Part shown: positions 45,548 through 54,270 of the stretch, piece by piece | How the letters are laid out: the number at the start of each line of letters is the position of its first letter | Position numbering within the stretch: the first letter of the stretch is position 1 | Source of the DNA: Symsagittifera roscoffensis | Taxonomy: Eukaryota > Xenacoelomorpha > Acoela > Convolutidae | Direction: 5' to 3' | Length of the DNA: 64,000 nt | NCBI RefSeq assembly: GCF_963678635.1 | Contig: NC_087063.1 | Span: 45,862,101 to 45,926,100, forward strand | The notes under the pieces: generated by a model | The model's database searches: none | What the model was told of the DNA's origin: nothing | What the model saw: only the letters and a program-made list of their open reading frames with translations | Position numbers and translations under genes: made by a program

Positions 45548-46721
45548 GTAATTTGCCGATGATACGTCGACTTGTTGAATGCTTCGATGATACGTCTTCT
45601 TCTACAAATGATCCTGCTTCAGACTCCACTTCTATCTTTTCATTGTCGTCCAAACTCAAGTTCTCATTACCATCATTCTTCTCTCTGGTGCCTTTTTCAT
45701 TCACTTCACACGCTGGCTCTACCACCAGGTACTCAAGACCCTCCATGTCCTTCGGTATGCACCAATCCTCCGGGGACGGGACGTGAGGCTTCAGATTTTC
45801 ATAATGTGACGCTCGCCCAGTACTCAAGCGATAGAACCGTCCTTGTTGATGAACTTCCGTTATCAAGAATGGTCCCCTCCACTTCTTGAGTAGTTTCTTT
45901 GTCCCCTTGGGCGGTATGACATTTTGGAAGACCCACACGTATTGGCCCTTTTCATATGGCTTCGCTTGTAATATTTTTTCGTCATATTTTCTGCGTTGCC
46001 TCATTTGCGCTTGCGCCGTGTTCCTCCTGCATAGCTCGTTTAACTCCTGTTGTCTTTTGATCGCTTCTTTCACGTATGCCTGAGGCGACGTCCTTTTCCC
46101 TTCGTATTCCGGGTAAAAGAATGTCAGAGGCATTGCTCTCTCCCTGCCCGTCAACATCATGAAGGGACTGATGCCCGTCGTTGAGTGTTGTGTACTGTTG
46201 TAGGCCCCTACTACCTGTGGCAGGTATTTATCCCAGTCCGTCATGTATCTTGAGCAGTACACCCTTAACATGTTGACCAGTGTCCTGTTCTGTCTCTCTA
46301 CCAACCCGTTGGTCTGTGGATGGTAGGTTGTCGAGTGTGCTTGAGCAATGTGCGATCTCCTCATCAATTGTTTTGTCAAGTCCCCCACAAAAGCTTTGCC
46401 GTTGTCCGACTGGAAAGTCATTGGACAACCATACCGCGATATCCAATGCGTTATCAGATGATCCCATGTCTCCTCGGCCGAGGCTGTCTGGCACGGAACC
46501 GCTTCCGCCAACTTTTTGAAGTGATCTATTATAACCAGTATCTGGTTATATCCCGACTCCGTCATGCAGATTTTTTGATGGTCTATCTGCACCACTTCAT
46601 TGAATTCTGAGCTCTCGACGGACTTGAGTGGAAACTTCATCTTCCTTGGGTCCTTTACCTGGAGGCATGCCAGGCAGGCATTCACCCATCTCTCGCAAGC
46701 TTTTTTCTCATCCCTGGCCAA
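45294..46721 (-). CDS. Integrase core and C-terminal domain
   Basis: The frame starts inside the zinc-binding domain (CLAC). It then has the DDE core: VVQIDHQ (first Asp, about 46575), FQSDNGKAF (second Asp) and LVERQNRTL (Glu), with exactly 35 residues between the second Asp and Glu. NGLVERQN and HSTTGISPF are typical Ty3/gypsy signatures. KKWRGPFLITEV is the GPF/Y module of the C-terminal domain. It inserts the cDNA into the genome. The last roughly 85 residues overlap the macro ORF in another frame and may not be functional. The N-terminal His pair lies in the preceding frame (46682-47353), joined through a -1 shift at A_AAA_AAG. Confidence 0.9.
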   Translation of the reverse strand: MARDEKKACERWVNACLACLQVKDPRKMKFPLKSVESSEFNEVVQIDHQKICMTESGYNQILVIIDHFKKLAEAVPCQTASAEETWDHLITHWISRYGCPMTFQSDNGKAFVGDLTKQLMRRSHIAQAHSTTYHPQTNGLVERQNRTLVNMLRVYCSRYMTDWDKYLPQVVGAYNSTQHSTTGISPFMMLTGRERAMPLTFFYPEYEGKRTSPQAYVKEAIKRQQELNELCRRNTAQAQMRQRRKYDEKILQAKPYEKGQYVWVFQNVIPPKGTKKLLKKWRGPFLITEVHQQGRFYRLSTGRASHYENLKPHVPSPEDWCIPKDMEGLEYLVVEPACEVNEKGTREKNDGNENLSLDDNEKIEVESEAGSFVEEDVSSKHSTSRRIIGKLHEDRGPSFRMDGNRQATGHYSGQFRPDNIDGDVDKYFCPGSGGRTYLHRKFDDKEAQGSERNKRIGTGRRRVRAYHRSEFQNEI

Positions 46722-47353
46722 TCAAACCTGTGAAGTATCCTTTGTTGTACTTTGTCTATCCCCTGGTGCCCCATCTGGTCGTGTGATCTGAAAAGCACCT
46801 CCGTTTGATACAACTGTGGTAGTATGATGAGGTTGTGTTTGTGTAATATCTTCTCCTTATCTTTCCTCTTGCATGCTACCACCCCATCAGCTGTGTGATA
46901 GAGTAAGTCTTTCTTTTCTTTGTAGAACTGGCTCAAGATCTTATAGCTGTCTTCCTCGAGTTCCCCTTTCTCCTTGACCCCCGTCTGGATCCATTTGGAG
47001 AGGTTATTTGTCATTTTGTCATTCTTTTGGGCTCTTATTAGGTCTGACAGCCTATATCTTGCCTTGACATGCTCCTTTAGCGCCATGATCTGTCCCTTCA
47101 TCTCACCAGGGTTGTGGATGTCATCACTCAGCTTCACGCATATCATCTTTTTCACGATTTTCATATCATCTTCTGGCACCAGATTCGTTCTGACGTTTGA
47201 GTTGCATGATAATTCCCTGAATGGCTTCCTTGAAACCGCAATTTTCTCAAGTTCTTCACCACCTCGTATCTCCTGTTGTACGTTCCTGAAGATGGATCCG
47301 TCTGTAACTCCCTGTCGTGGTGCCTTGTCTTCTCTTCCGCCAATATCATGCAC
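46682..47353 (-). CDS. RNase H-integrase linker and integrase zinc-binding His motif
   Basis: 223 codons. The C-terminal half has the usual linker pattern (LIRAQKNDKMTNNLSKW, LLYHTADGVVACKRKDKEKI) and RSHDQMGHQG, the H-x4-H of the HHCC zinc domain, followed by HRFDWPGM. The matching Cys pair occurs only after a -1 shift into the integrase frame, so the zinc domain is split by the frame change. The N-terminal third overlaps a different frame (47161-47511) and its true reading is unclear. Confidence 0.75.
   Translation of the reverse strand: MHDIGGREDKAPRQGVTDGSIFRNVQQEIRGGEELEKIAVSRKPFRELSCNSNVRTNLVPEDDMKIVKKMICVKLSDDIHNPGEMKGQIMALKEHVKARYRLSDLIRAQKNDKMTNNLSKWIQTGVKEKGELEEDSYKILSQFYKEKKDLLYHTADGVVACKRKDKEKILHKHNLIILPQLYQTEVLFRSHDQMGHQGIDKVQQRILHRFDWPGMRKKLARDG
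46700..46706 (-). promoter_or_regulatory. A_AAA_AAG heptamer at the integrase frame change
   Basis: In the upstream frame the sense strand reads AGA AAA AAG, which places the heptamer A-AAA-AAG exactly in the X-XXY-YYZ phase for -1 ribosomal slippage. A -1 shift here moves directly into the integrase frame before its Cys pair. A deleted A from an A7 run would look the same. Confidence 0.45.
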
Positions 47354-47511
47354 AGACTGTCTTGGTTTTCGCTGCTCTCATCCGAGTCTTCATCCCATTC
47401 TTCACGCTCCCCGGACAATTTTCCCTCTCCGGTTTCTTCTTCCGTGAACATGGAACACTCCCCGGACTCTTGACCTAGTCCCAGGTGTTCAGTATCTTCT
47501 TTGAACGTCAC
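47161..47511 (-). CDS. Acidic linker segment after RNase H (-1 frame)
   Basis: 116 codons, overlapping the end of the protease-RT frame by 4 bases and the next frame by 193 bases. The content is acidic (EEETGEGKL, DEDSDESSEN) and unlike any enzyme domain, consistent with a spacer between RNase H and integrase. Only about six codons before the pol stop allow a -1 entry, at GGAAAAAGAAAG. It begins GTG, so independent initiation is unlikely. Confidence 0.45.
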   Translation of the reverse strand: MTFKEDTEHLGLGQESGECSMFTEEETGEGKLSGEREEWDEDSDESSENQDSLCMILAEEKTRHHDRELQTDPSSGTYNRRYEVVKNLRKLRFQGSHSGNYHATQTSERIWCQKMI

Positions 47512-50426
47512 TTTCTTTTTCCTAACCTTGGTCTGCTCCAGATGTTTTCGGGGATTTTGTCAACTAGTGACCGCACGACATCTTTGCTGTCAGTGACGCT
47601 TCCTCTTGAGGAGTCGGTATTGTTCACTGTTTCTTCTCTCCGAAGTATAGTGACTTCCGGTTCCTCTTGACCCTTCTCTTGGATCACGGGCTTCTCATCT
47701 GATAGTTTCTCGAGCAACCTCATTAAGTCATCATGTATCTGTGCAGTTCCTGCTCCTACCTGGTTAAGATCATAGCCTTTTGCCTTGAGAGTCTCCCTCA
47801 CGATCTTCGACTTTAGTATTATTTCTATTGGAATCCCTTTGCTCTTCTTCAAGATGGTCTTCTCTGGAGGTTCTTTAGGTAATTCAGGATGATCTTCTAT
47901 CGGTTTGCCTGATTTGTCCAGCCATCTCGTGAGTGGAAGACTGTCGTACGTTTCCTTGTCCATGAAGGAGAAGCCATCTTTGATTTCAGGTCTGTCTGCC
48001 TCTCTCTGCTCTTGTCTCTCATAGAACTCCGTCTTCTTACTCAAGTTGTCGGCATTCTGATGTTTATCTCGTGTTCTATGCTCAATTATCATGTTGTATC
48101 CGTCCAGGCGAACTATCCACCTCCCAATATAACTTTGGTCCATTGAGTACATTTTCAGCCAGCTCAGTGCTCGGTTGTCGACTCGCAACTTGAATGGCTC
48201 ACTGCCCAGGTATGCCCTGTGTTTCTCGACAAAGGTAACCACCGCGAACATCTCTGCTTTCGGTGCTCCGTACTTCATTTCCGTGTCACTCAGGACTTTG
48301 CTCCCGTACGCTATTGGTCTCAAGACTGTCTTCCCATTCCATTCTTGTTCTTGGTGGAGAATCCCAGAAATCGCGACTACCGACGCATCCGTGTCCAGCA
48401 CGTACATCCCTTTCTCAGTCGGCATACCCAGTACTGGTGCCTCACATAGCTCTTTCTTTATTCTCTGGAATGACTCTTCTGCTGCGTTGTTCCATGTGAA
48501 CTTCTTGCCCTTGTGTCTCATTAATTGTTGCATCGGGTATACCTTTTCTGCATAGCCCTTGATGAACTCTCTATAATAGTTAGCGAAACCCAGGAAGCTC
48601 ATCAACTGTCGCTCTGTCTTCGGTGATTTCCAGGTCAGGACTGCTTCCACGGCGTCCGTATCAGGTCTGATGCCGTGCTTGTCTACCATCCTGCCCAAGT
48701 ATTTTATTGAGTCCTTGAGTATCTCGCACTTTGATGGTTTACACTTTAGCCCCGACCTCTTCATGCATGCAAACACTTCGTCAAGTCTCTCAATGTGGTC
48801 TTCCAGTGTTGGCGTGGCTATTACCACGTCATCCACGTAGCACATTACCAGGTTGCCATACTTCTTCGTCACGCCTATCAGCGCGTGTGCCATCAACCGC
48901 TGAAACGTGGCTGTGGCATTGCAGAGTCCAAACGGCATCCGTTTCCATTGAAACAGACCCAACTCGCAGGCAAACCCTGTCTTGTCCCTGTCCTGCTTCC
49001 TTAGTGGTACCTGCCAAAAGGCCGAGCCTAAATCAAGAGTCGTAAAAAATTTTGCATCACCTAACTTCGAGAGGCTCTCATCAATCCTAGGTATGGGATA
49101 GGCATCCTTCACCGTGACGGAGTTCAGGTATCGAAAGTCACAACAAAACCTCAACTGGTCGCCTTTCTTTTTGGCCATCACTACTCCACACGCCCACGGT
49201 GACTTGGATGGTTCTATCATGTCATACTCTAGTAACGTCTCGATCTCTTTTCTACACGCGTCCGATTTGTGTGGGGTCATGCGCCTCGCCCCCTCCCTGT
49301 GTGGTACCGCGTTTTCCACAAGTTCTATTTCATGGTCAACGAAATTACAACACCCGATATCCGCCTTATGCCTCGAAAAAACTTCCTCGTTCCGCTCTAG
49401 TACGTCCTTGATGGCTTCGAGCTGTTCATCTTTCAGTTTGCCCCTCAAATGTTCAATCTCCGGCAGAACCGGTTTATCAGTTTGCATTTCATCTAGTGTG
49501 GGTCGCTCCGGAAAGTTTGAACAGCTCGACAGTCCATCATCCGTTTCTGACTTAAGTGATTTAATAAGACCTGAAGACTCTTTTATTTTCTGCAATCGTC
49601 TCAAGATACAAATTTTGTCCCTATGATTGGGACAATCAACAACTTCATTTTGTTTTGAGTTCTCGATCGTTTCATATCGAGTTTTAACCGGTAAAGCATA
49701 TCCCAGTTTCCTCCCTCTCTGTATCGTGATCGGTATATCAAGGGTATTCAACAAAACACTGACGCAGAGACCGCTCTTCGTTATCGAGAAGGATCTTCCT
49801 AAAACAGCAGCACTTTGACTATTAGGATTCGGAACTATACACACTTGCTTGTTGTCACTTAGTTCATTGTAATTTTTCATCCTCAAGCCTACGATTGCCG
49901 CTTCATTAGCTTTTAGCCTCACCCTCCTACTCAAGAATACCGGTGCTTTGTTTTCATTTGCCATTATTAAATTTACCGGTTTGATTGCGTACCTCCTATC
50001 CGGGTTCCGTATCCTGAACATTGCGTTATTTAGATCAATCGTTACGTCGAAATTCCTGATGAAGTCTCTGCCCAAAATGAATTGGTCAGATTCATCTAGG
50101 TTTTCTACCACGATAAAGCTCATCCACAGGTTACGTTCCCCCCAATTGAGGGCTATTATCGGCGTCCTGCCCAGCACCCGAAGGGCCCCTTTATTTGCAG
50201 CTGACAGCCGTATTCTCGAGTCTATCAAGTCACCTTTGTCAAAGCCCATCCTTTCCCAAGTTTCGATTGGTATGACGCTCAAGACTGCTCCCGTATCAAG
50301 TAACCCACGCAACTGAGTCTTTTTGCCACTTATATCTAGCACGTGCCCTGTCACATCTGCCTCTGTCCCGATGTGCATTGCATCTTCTTCAAGCATGGCG
50401 CAGTGTCCAATCGATCTCACTTTCAA
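47508..50426 (-). CDS. Protease, reverse transcriptase and RNase H
   Basis: 972 codons; the frame is open upstream to the TAG at 50442-50444, and the listed first codon is TTG. Residues about 38-130 are a canonical retropepsin (GLLDTGAVLSVIP, then FILGRDFI). Residues about 375-560 are the RT: GVVMAKKKGDQLRFCCDFRY, LDLGSAFWQVPL, FGLCNATATFQ and the catalytic CYVDDVVIA. The RNase H follows with LDTDASVVAIS, GAPKAEMFAVV, RVDNRALSW and KHQNADNLSK. A long linker without a clear domain (about 830-972) ends in GKRK. All catalytic residues are intact. Together these proteins make the cDNA and mature the polyprotein. Confidence 0.93.
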   Translation of the reverse strand: MKVRSIGHCAMLEEDAMHIGTEADVTGHVLDISGKKTQLRGLLDTGAVLSVIPIETWERMGFDKGDLIDSRIRLSAANKGALRVLGRTPIIALNWGERNLWMSFIVVENLDESDQFILGRDFIRNFDVTIDLNNAMFRIRNPDRRYAIKPVNLIMANENKAPVFLSRRVRLKANEAAIVGLRMKNYNELSDNKQVCIVPNPNSQSAAVLGRSFSITKSGLCVSVLLNTLDIPITIQRGRKLGYALPVKTRYETIENSKQNEVVDCPNHRDKICILRRLQKIKESSGLIKSLKSETDDGLSSCSNFPERPTLDEMQTDKPVLPEIEHLRGKLKDEQLEAIKDVLERNEEVFSRHKADIGCCNFVDHEIELVENAVPHREGARRMTPHKSDACRKEIETLLEYDMIEPSKSPWACGVVMAKKKGDQLRFCCDFRYLNSVTVKDAYPIPRIDESLSKLGDAKFFTTLDLGSAFWQVPLRKQDRDKTGFACELGLFQWKRMPFGLCNATATFQRLMAHALIGVTKKYGNLVMCYVDDVVIATPTLEDHIERLDEVFACMKRSGLKCKPSKCEILKDSIKYLGRMVDKHGIRPDTDAVEAVLTWKSPKTERQLMSFLGFANYYREFIKGYAEKVYPMQQLMRHKGKKFTWNNAAEESFQRIKKELCEAPVLGMPTEKGMYVLDTDASVVAISGILHQEQEWNGKTVLRPIAYGSKVLSDTEMKYGAPKAEMFAVVTFVEKHRAYLGSEPFKLRVDNRALSWLKMYSMDQSYIGRWIVRLDGYNMIIEHRTRDKHQNADNLSKKTEFYERQEQREADRPEIKDGFSFMDKETYDSLPLTRWLDKSGKPIEDHPELPKEPPEKTILKKSKGIPIEIILKSKIVRETLKAKGYDLNQVGAGTAQIHDDLMRLLEKLSDEKPVIQEKGQEEPEVTILRREETVNNTDSSRGSVTDSKDVVRSLVDKIPENIWSRPRLGKRK

Positions 50427-50441
50427 CTCTTCTTTCCCTAC

Positions 50442-51113
50442 CTAGATTTGCCCAATTAGATCTTCGTCACATGTTATCATTGTCTTGGTATAGATTTTGA
50501 TCCCATCTATATTTAGCATCACCTCGTGTGGACCATAAGCTTCAGTATACCTGTTATCAACACGTACCGACTTGCTGCCCCCTCTCGTGAGTAGTGCTCT
50601 CAACGCTCTAGAAGTCGTTTGTGGGCTTATACAGCTCAAGTAATCTGCGTACACGTCAATGTACATTATTGTCTGGTCGCTCGGTTCGCTCAAGTTTCTG
50701 GTTACCTCGTGGCCGCCCACTGTGATTATCGACATTATTCTAGCCCCAATTTTCGATATGCCGAATGGCTTTCCCGTCACCATTTTTACAGTGTTACAGT
50801 TCCCGGTCTTTGTTGAGCCTGGTACAACCTCTGGTGTTGGGTTTGATCCGGTTAATGCTTCGTTGAAATTCCGTCTTTCGATCTCCAGCTTTAGTCGTTG
50901 CTCTATTTCTTTCGCAGCCAGATCCTGTTTCACTTTGGCAATTCCTTCCGTCGCCGCTTTCTCATAGTTTATCTCTAGAGAGTTCCCGGCCGCGGATTCT
51001 ATCGCGCCATTAACATGTGTTACAGCTTTCACTGTTTTCGTCGGCAATTCCGTGAATGGTGCTCCTAAAATCCTAGATTCAAACTCGTTTTGTCTATTCC
51101 GCTGATTCTGCAC
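50442..51113 (-). CDS. Gag-pol junction ORF with degenerate retropepsin-like domain
   Basis: 223 codons, overlapping the end of gag by 49 bases in the -1 frame and ending in a TAG that is in phase with the protease-RT frame only 16 bases further on. After a helical, charged first half, residues about 120-223 look like a retropepsin fold: IMSIITVGG, then IMYIDVYADYLSCIS where active enzymes have D-T-G-A, then HEVMLNIDGIKIY and a tail resembling the usual flap-to-LG region (TCDEDLIGQI). The catalytic Asp is kept but T-G-A is V-Y-A, so it is probably not a protease. It directly precedes the real protease, giving two retropepsin-like units in a row. Confidence 0.6.
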   Translation of the reverse strand: MQNQRNRQNEFESRILGAPFTELPTKTVKAVTHVNGAIESAAGNSLEINYEKAATEGIAKVKQDLAAKEIEQRLKLEIERRNFNEALTGSNPTPEVVPGSTKTGNCNTVKMVTGKPFGISKIGARIMSIITVGGHEVTRNLSEPSDQTIMYIDVYADYLSCISPQTTSRALRALLTRGGSKSVRVDNRYTEAYGPHEVMLNIDGIKIYTKTMITCDEDLIGQI

Positions 51114-52888
51114 TTATGTTTGGGGTGACTCTGGTCCTTGACCGCTTCCCAGAACAAGGGACAATCCATTCTGAAGTGCCCCTCCTGGTTACAGAAGAAG
51201 CATCTTGCGCCTATCTTGATGATTAAGCCACTATAGTACTCGTGTTCCTCCATCTGGCTCATGTCCTCCTCATTCGGTGCATATCCTAGACTCTTCATGC
51301 CTTGTTTGTATGTTGTGCAGTCAGCCACGTGGTGATCCGCCGACCCGCAGTTCGCGCATGATCTGCGCTTGTCCATGTCATCTCTCGGCTTGTACCATGA
51401 CGACCTCTGAGGTTGACTTCCCCCTTGCGTGTTCCTGTTTTCTGAATATGAGTTTTTCTTGGGTTTCATCAGCATGTATTCCCTTGATTTCTGTCTCATT
51501 TCTTCTGGGGTCGGTGCGCTGTCTTTCGACAATGTGTAGTATGTTGCTAACATTGTTCTTAAGTCATCACTTCTTACCCCATCAATGAACTTCGAGGCAA
51601 TGCTAAAGTTTCTTCTGTTTGTCGACTCCTCCGGGTCACTCCTTCTTCTCAAGCTCTCGAGGTCATCTAGGAACCGATCATTTGACTCGTCGTCCCTCTG
51701 CCTTCTCTTTTCAAATCGCATCATCGCTTGGTGACCCTTCATGCCTGATCCGAATCGATTCAGCAATATTTCGAAGATTTTGTCCGCGGTGTCGCGTTCC
51801 TCTTCTTTCTTTGCAACCACGCATTTCAATGCCGTGCCTTCCAGGTTGCTGAGTATGGCTGTGCATGCTTGCCTTTCATCATTTAAGTTATCTTGCTCTA
51901 GATGTAATCTCATCACTTCCACCCACGTGTCAATGCATCCATCTGAGTCGTCTTTGAATTCTTTTGGCTTCATGAAAGTTTTTCTTGATTTTCCGTCTCT
52001 CCTATCGCTCGAGTTAGTGTTCCTCGTGGCGAAGGCCTCTAGAGTCCTGTTCATCATTTCCCAAGTGCTTGCCCACGTCATGGCATCCGGACCTGCGTTG
52101 CTGCTAGCTTTTGAGTCCCCCGGACCACTCGTTGTGTTTGATGTCCCGTTTTTCATGATTGTTTTAGCAACCGTTGGTGCTATGCTTACCGCATCCCGGT
52201 TTAAAGGCAACGGTGTCGATTGCCGTTTGTCCCTTTGTGGTTCCACAAAGTCCACTCTGGTGCCTTGCGTGCGATCCGCTGCCTGTCTTTCTTGTGAGGT
52301 AGAATTTCTCAAGATTGCATCCAATTTCGCCTGTATTGCACACGAACTTTCGGCCTGATTCCTGTTCATTATGTCCATTCTCTTTTCCAGGCTACCTAAT
52401 TGGCTGTTGACATCATCATATCGGTTTTTCAACTGTTGCATATCTTTTTTGATGTTCTTATCTCGTTCTTCATTGGTGGCATCTACCTTGTCCGACATCT
52501 GCTGGAGTCTCTCGTCTGTCGCCTTAGCCAGGTTAAAATAACTATCCAGATACTCGTGTTTGTTGTATTTCAACTCTTTCCTTATTAAGTCTCTATCTTC
52601 CTCACTGTACTTTAGTTTCTTGTCGATCTGGTTTAGTTTTGTCATCAGGTCGCCAAGCTCAAGAGTAGCTGTTTCATGATCAGCAGTTATCTTGTTTTCG
52701 GCTGTCGCTCCTGTTCTGGCTTGTTCTTCCTTTAGGTCGGCTTCTGTCGCCTTCGCGCTCACTGTCCCAAATGTTCGTGCTCTTTCAGTTTCTGATTCTT
52801 CGGCCGTATTGTCCTTCGATTTCATTCCGACCATCATCGCCAACTTTTCTGTAAAAGATGTTTTCTTTACTTGAGAGTCGTCTTTCAC
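51065..52888 (-). CDS. Gag: capsid-like region and two zinc knuckles
   Basis: 607 codons as listed from GTG; the frame is open further upstream within the preceding ORF. Residues about 70-190 are a strong coiled coil (ELGDLMTKLNQIDKKLKY...). Residues about 310-480 match the retrotransposon gag/capsid region (MKPKEFKDDSDGCIDTWVEV, AILSNLEGTALKCVV, FDRFLDDLE-like helix). Two CX2CX4HX4C zinc knuckles follow: CANCGSADHHVADC and CFFCNQEGHFRMDC near the end, for RNA packaging. The product would form the particle. It ends HKCRISGIDKTSLNLGF. Confidence 0.88.
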   Translation of the reverse strand: MKDDSQVKKTSFTEKLAMMVGMKSKDNTAEESETERARTFGTVSAKATEADLKEEQARTGATAENKITADHETATLELGDLMTKLNQIDKKLKYSEEDRDLIRKELKYNKHEYLDSYFNLAKATDERLQQMSDKVDATNEERDKNIKKDMQQLKNRYDDVNSQLGSLEKRMDIMNRNQAESSCAIQAKLDAILRNSTSQERQAADRTQGTRVDFVEPQRDKRQSTPLPLNRDAVSIAPTVAKTIMKNGTSNTTSGPGDSKASSNAGPDAMTWASTWEMMNRTLEAFATRNTNSSDRRDGKSRKTFMKPKEFKDDSDGCIDTWVEVMRLHLEQDNLNDERQACTAILSNLEGTALKCVVAKKEEERDTADKIFEILLNRFGSGMKGHQAMMRFEKRRQRDDESNDRFLDDLESLRRRSDPEESTNRRNFSIASKFIDGVRSDDLRTMLATYYTLSKDSAPTPEEMRQKSREYMLMKPKKNSYSENRNTQGGSQPQRSSWYKPRDDMDKRRSCANCGSADHHVADCTTYKQGMKSLGYAPNEEDMSQMEEHEYYSGLIIKIGARCFFCNQEGHFRMDCPLFWEAVKDQSHPKHKCRISGIDKTSLNLGF

Positions 52889-53247
52889 CGTACCTCGGGT
52901 ATGCCTGTTGTGTCTTCCAACGCGTCTATCGGCGAAAACTCCACGGTTTTTGGATTTTGATCTTCCATATGGGGCATCGGTGTGGATTCCGTAGTCTTCT
53001 TCTCCACTTCATCTACGCTCTGGTCTGGTGTCTCTAGATCGATTTCAATTGTGGGCTCCACCTGTTTGTCTTTAGCACCTTCTCGCGCCTTGTTCTCGGT
53101 ACTACTCCTCGTGCTGACCATGCTAACTGAAAAGTTATCTTTCGTTTTGCTTGGGCCCATTGATGTCGTTCCGCGCAGCGACGAGTTATATTTCATGTTT
53201 GATCCACTTGACCTTTTTTCGAGCACCGGTACCCTACTCCGTCTCAT
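52885..53247 (-). CDS. Gag N-terminal ORF
   Basis: 120 codons from an ATG, the first plausible start after the leader. The sequence is polar and likely disordered (SSTENKAREGAKDKQ, acidic end). It ends TGA at 52885-52887 and the main gag frame continues in the -1 phase; the overlap contains CCAAAAACC on the sense strand (about 52945-52955). It is probably the N-terminal part of Gag, with the frame change either programmed or mutational. Alternatively the main gag starts at an internal ATG further down. Confidence 0.65.
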   Translation of the reverse strand: MRRSRVPVLEKRSSGSNMKYNSSLRGTTSMGPSKTKDNFSVSMVSTRSSTENKAREGAKDKQVEPTIEIDLETPDQSVDEVEKKTTESTPMPHMEDQNPKTVEFSPIDALEDTTGIPEVR

Positions 53248-53514
53248 TATTTCTATTTACAATTGCTCTTATTTACAATATTATTATATACACAATTCTA
53301 TTCTACGAATAAAATCTTTTGTGAAAAAGAATTCTTAAAAATAAATATACAACGTGATAAAAACCTTTCTTGAAACTTTCTTTATTTGTGGTCCCAACCG
53401 TACCGGGTTCCGACTAGTGTTGTTCTGTTTTAAATCTGTCTCAAACACTTATTGTAATTTTACTTCAATTTTTTTTTATACCGTCCTAAGACTTCCAACT
53501 ACCGTCCCTACTCT

Positions 53515-54270
53515 TCTTTGTACCGTCCCAGGCTTCTTTCTACTGTCCCAAGACTGTTCGGTACTGTCCCAGTACTTCGTCAGTGTCCCAAGACCCTTGT
53601 CCCGAGAGTACTATCCCAAGGCTACTGTCCCAAGGGTAGTGTCCCAAGACTAGTGTCCCAAGACTACTGTCCCAAGGCTAATGTCCCAAGACTAGTGTCC
53701 CAAGACTACTGTCCCAAGGCTAGTAACCCAAGGCTAGTGTCCCAAGACTACAGTCCCAAGGCTAGTGTCCCAAGACTACTGTCCCAAGGCTAGTGTCCCA
53801 AGGCTAGTGTCCCAAGACTACTGTCCCAAGGCTAGTGTCCCAAGACTACTGTCCCAAGACCACTGTCCCAAGACCCTTGTCCCAAGACCCTGTCCCAAGA
53901 CCCTTGTCCCAAGACCACTGTCCCAAGACCACTGTCCCAAGACCCTTGTCCCAAGACCCTGTCCCAAGACCCTTGTCCCAAGACCACTGTCCCAAGACCA
54001 CTGTCCCAAGACCCTGTCCCAAGACCCTTGTCCCAAGACCACTGTCCCAAGACCACTGGCCCAAGACCACTGTCCCAAGACCACTGTCCCAAGACCACTG
54101 TCCCAAGACCACTGTCCCAACACCACTGTCCCAAGACCACTGTCCCAAGACCACTGTCCCAAGACTGTATCAAGACTGTTCTGGTCCAACAATATCCCAG
54201 GACTGCACTGTCCCAAGACTGTCCCCAGACTGCTCTGTCCCAAGACTTCTTTGGCACTGTCCCAAGACTG
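53515..54270. repeat. Minisatellite of about 14-15 bp units, about 50 copies
   Basis: The core GTCCCAAGAC followed by CACT, CCTT or TACT is repeated head to tail, first as mixed GGCTAGT/GACTACT variants (53580-53840), then more regularly as GACCACT/GACCCTT (53840-54170), then decaying. All six frames are open over long stretches because the unit lacks stops, producing spurious repeat proteins. Confidence 0.9.

Noticed and set aside
52885-52888. GTGA overlap as a termination-reinitiation signal (also at 47508-47511)
   Set aside because: The downstream starts are GTG picked by a permissive ORF rule. The frames are open further upstream, so the four-base overlap has no special meaning in a eukaryote.
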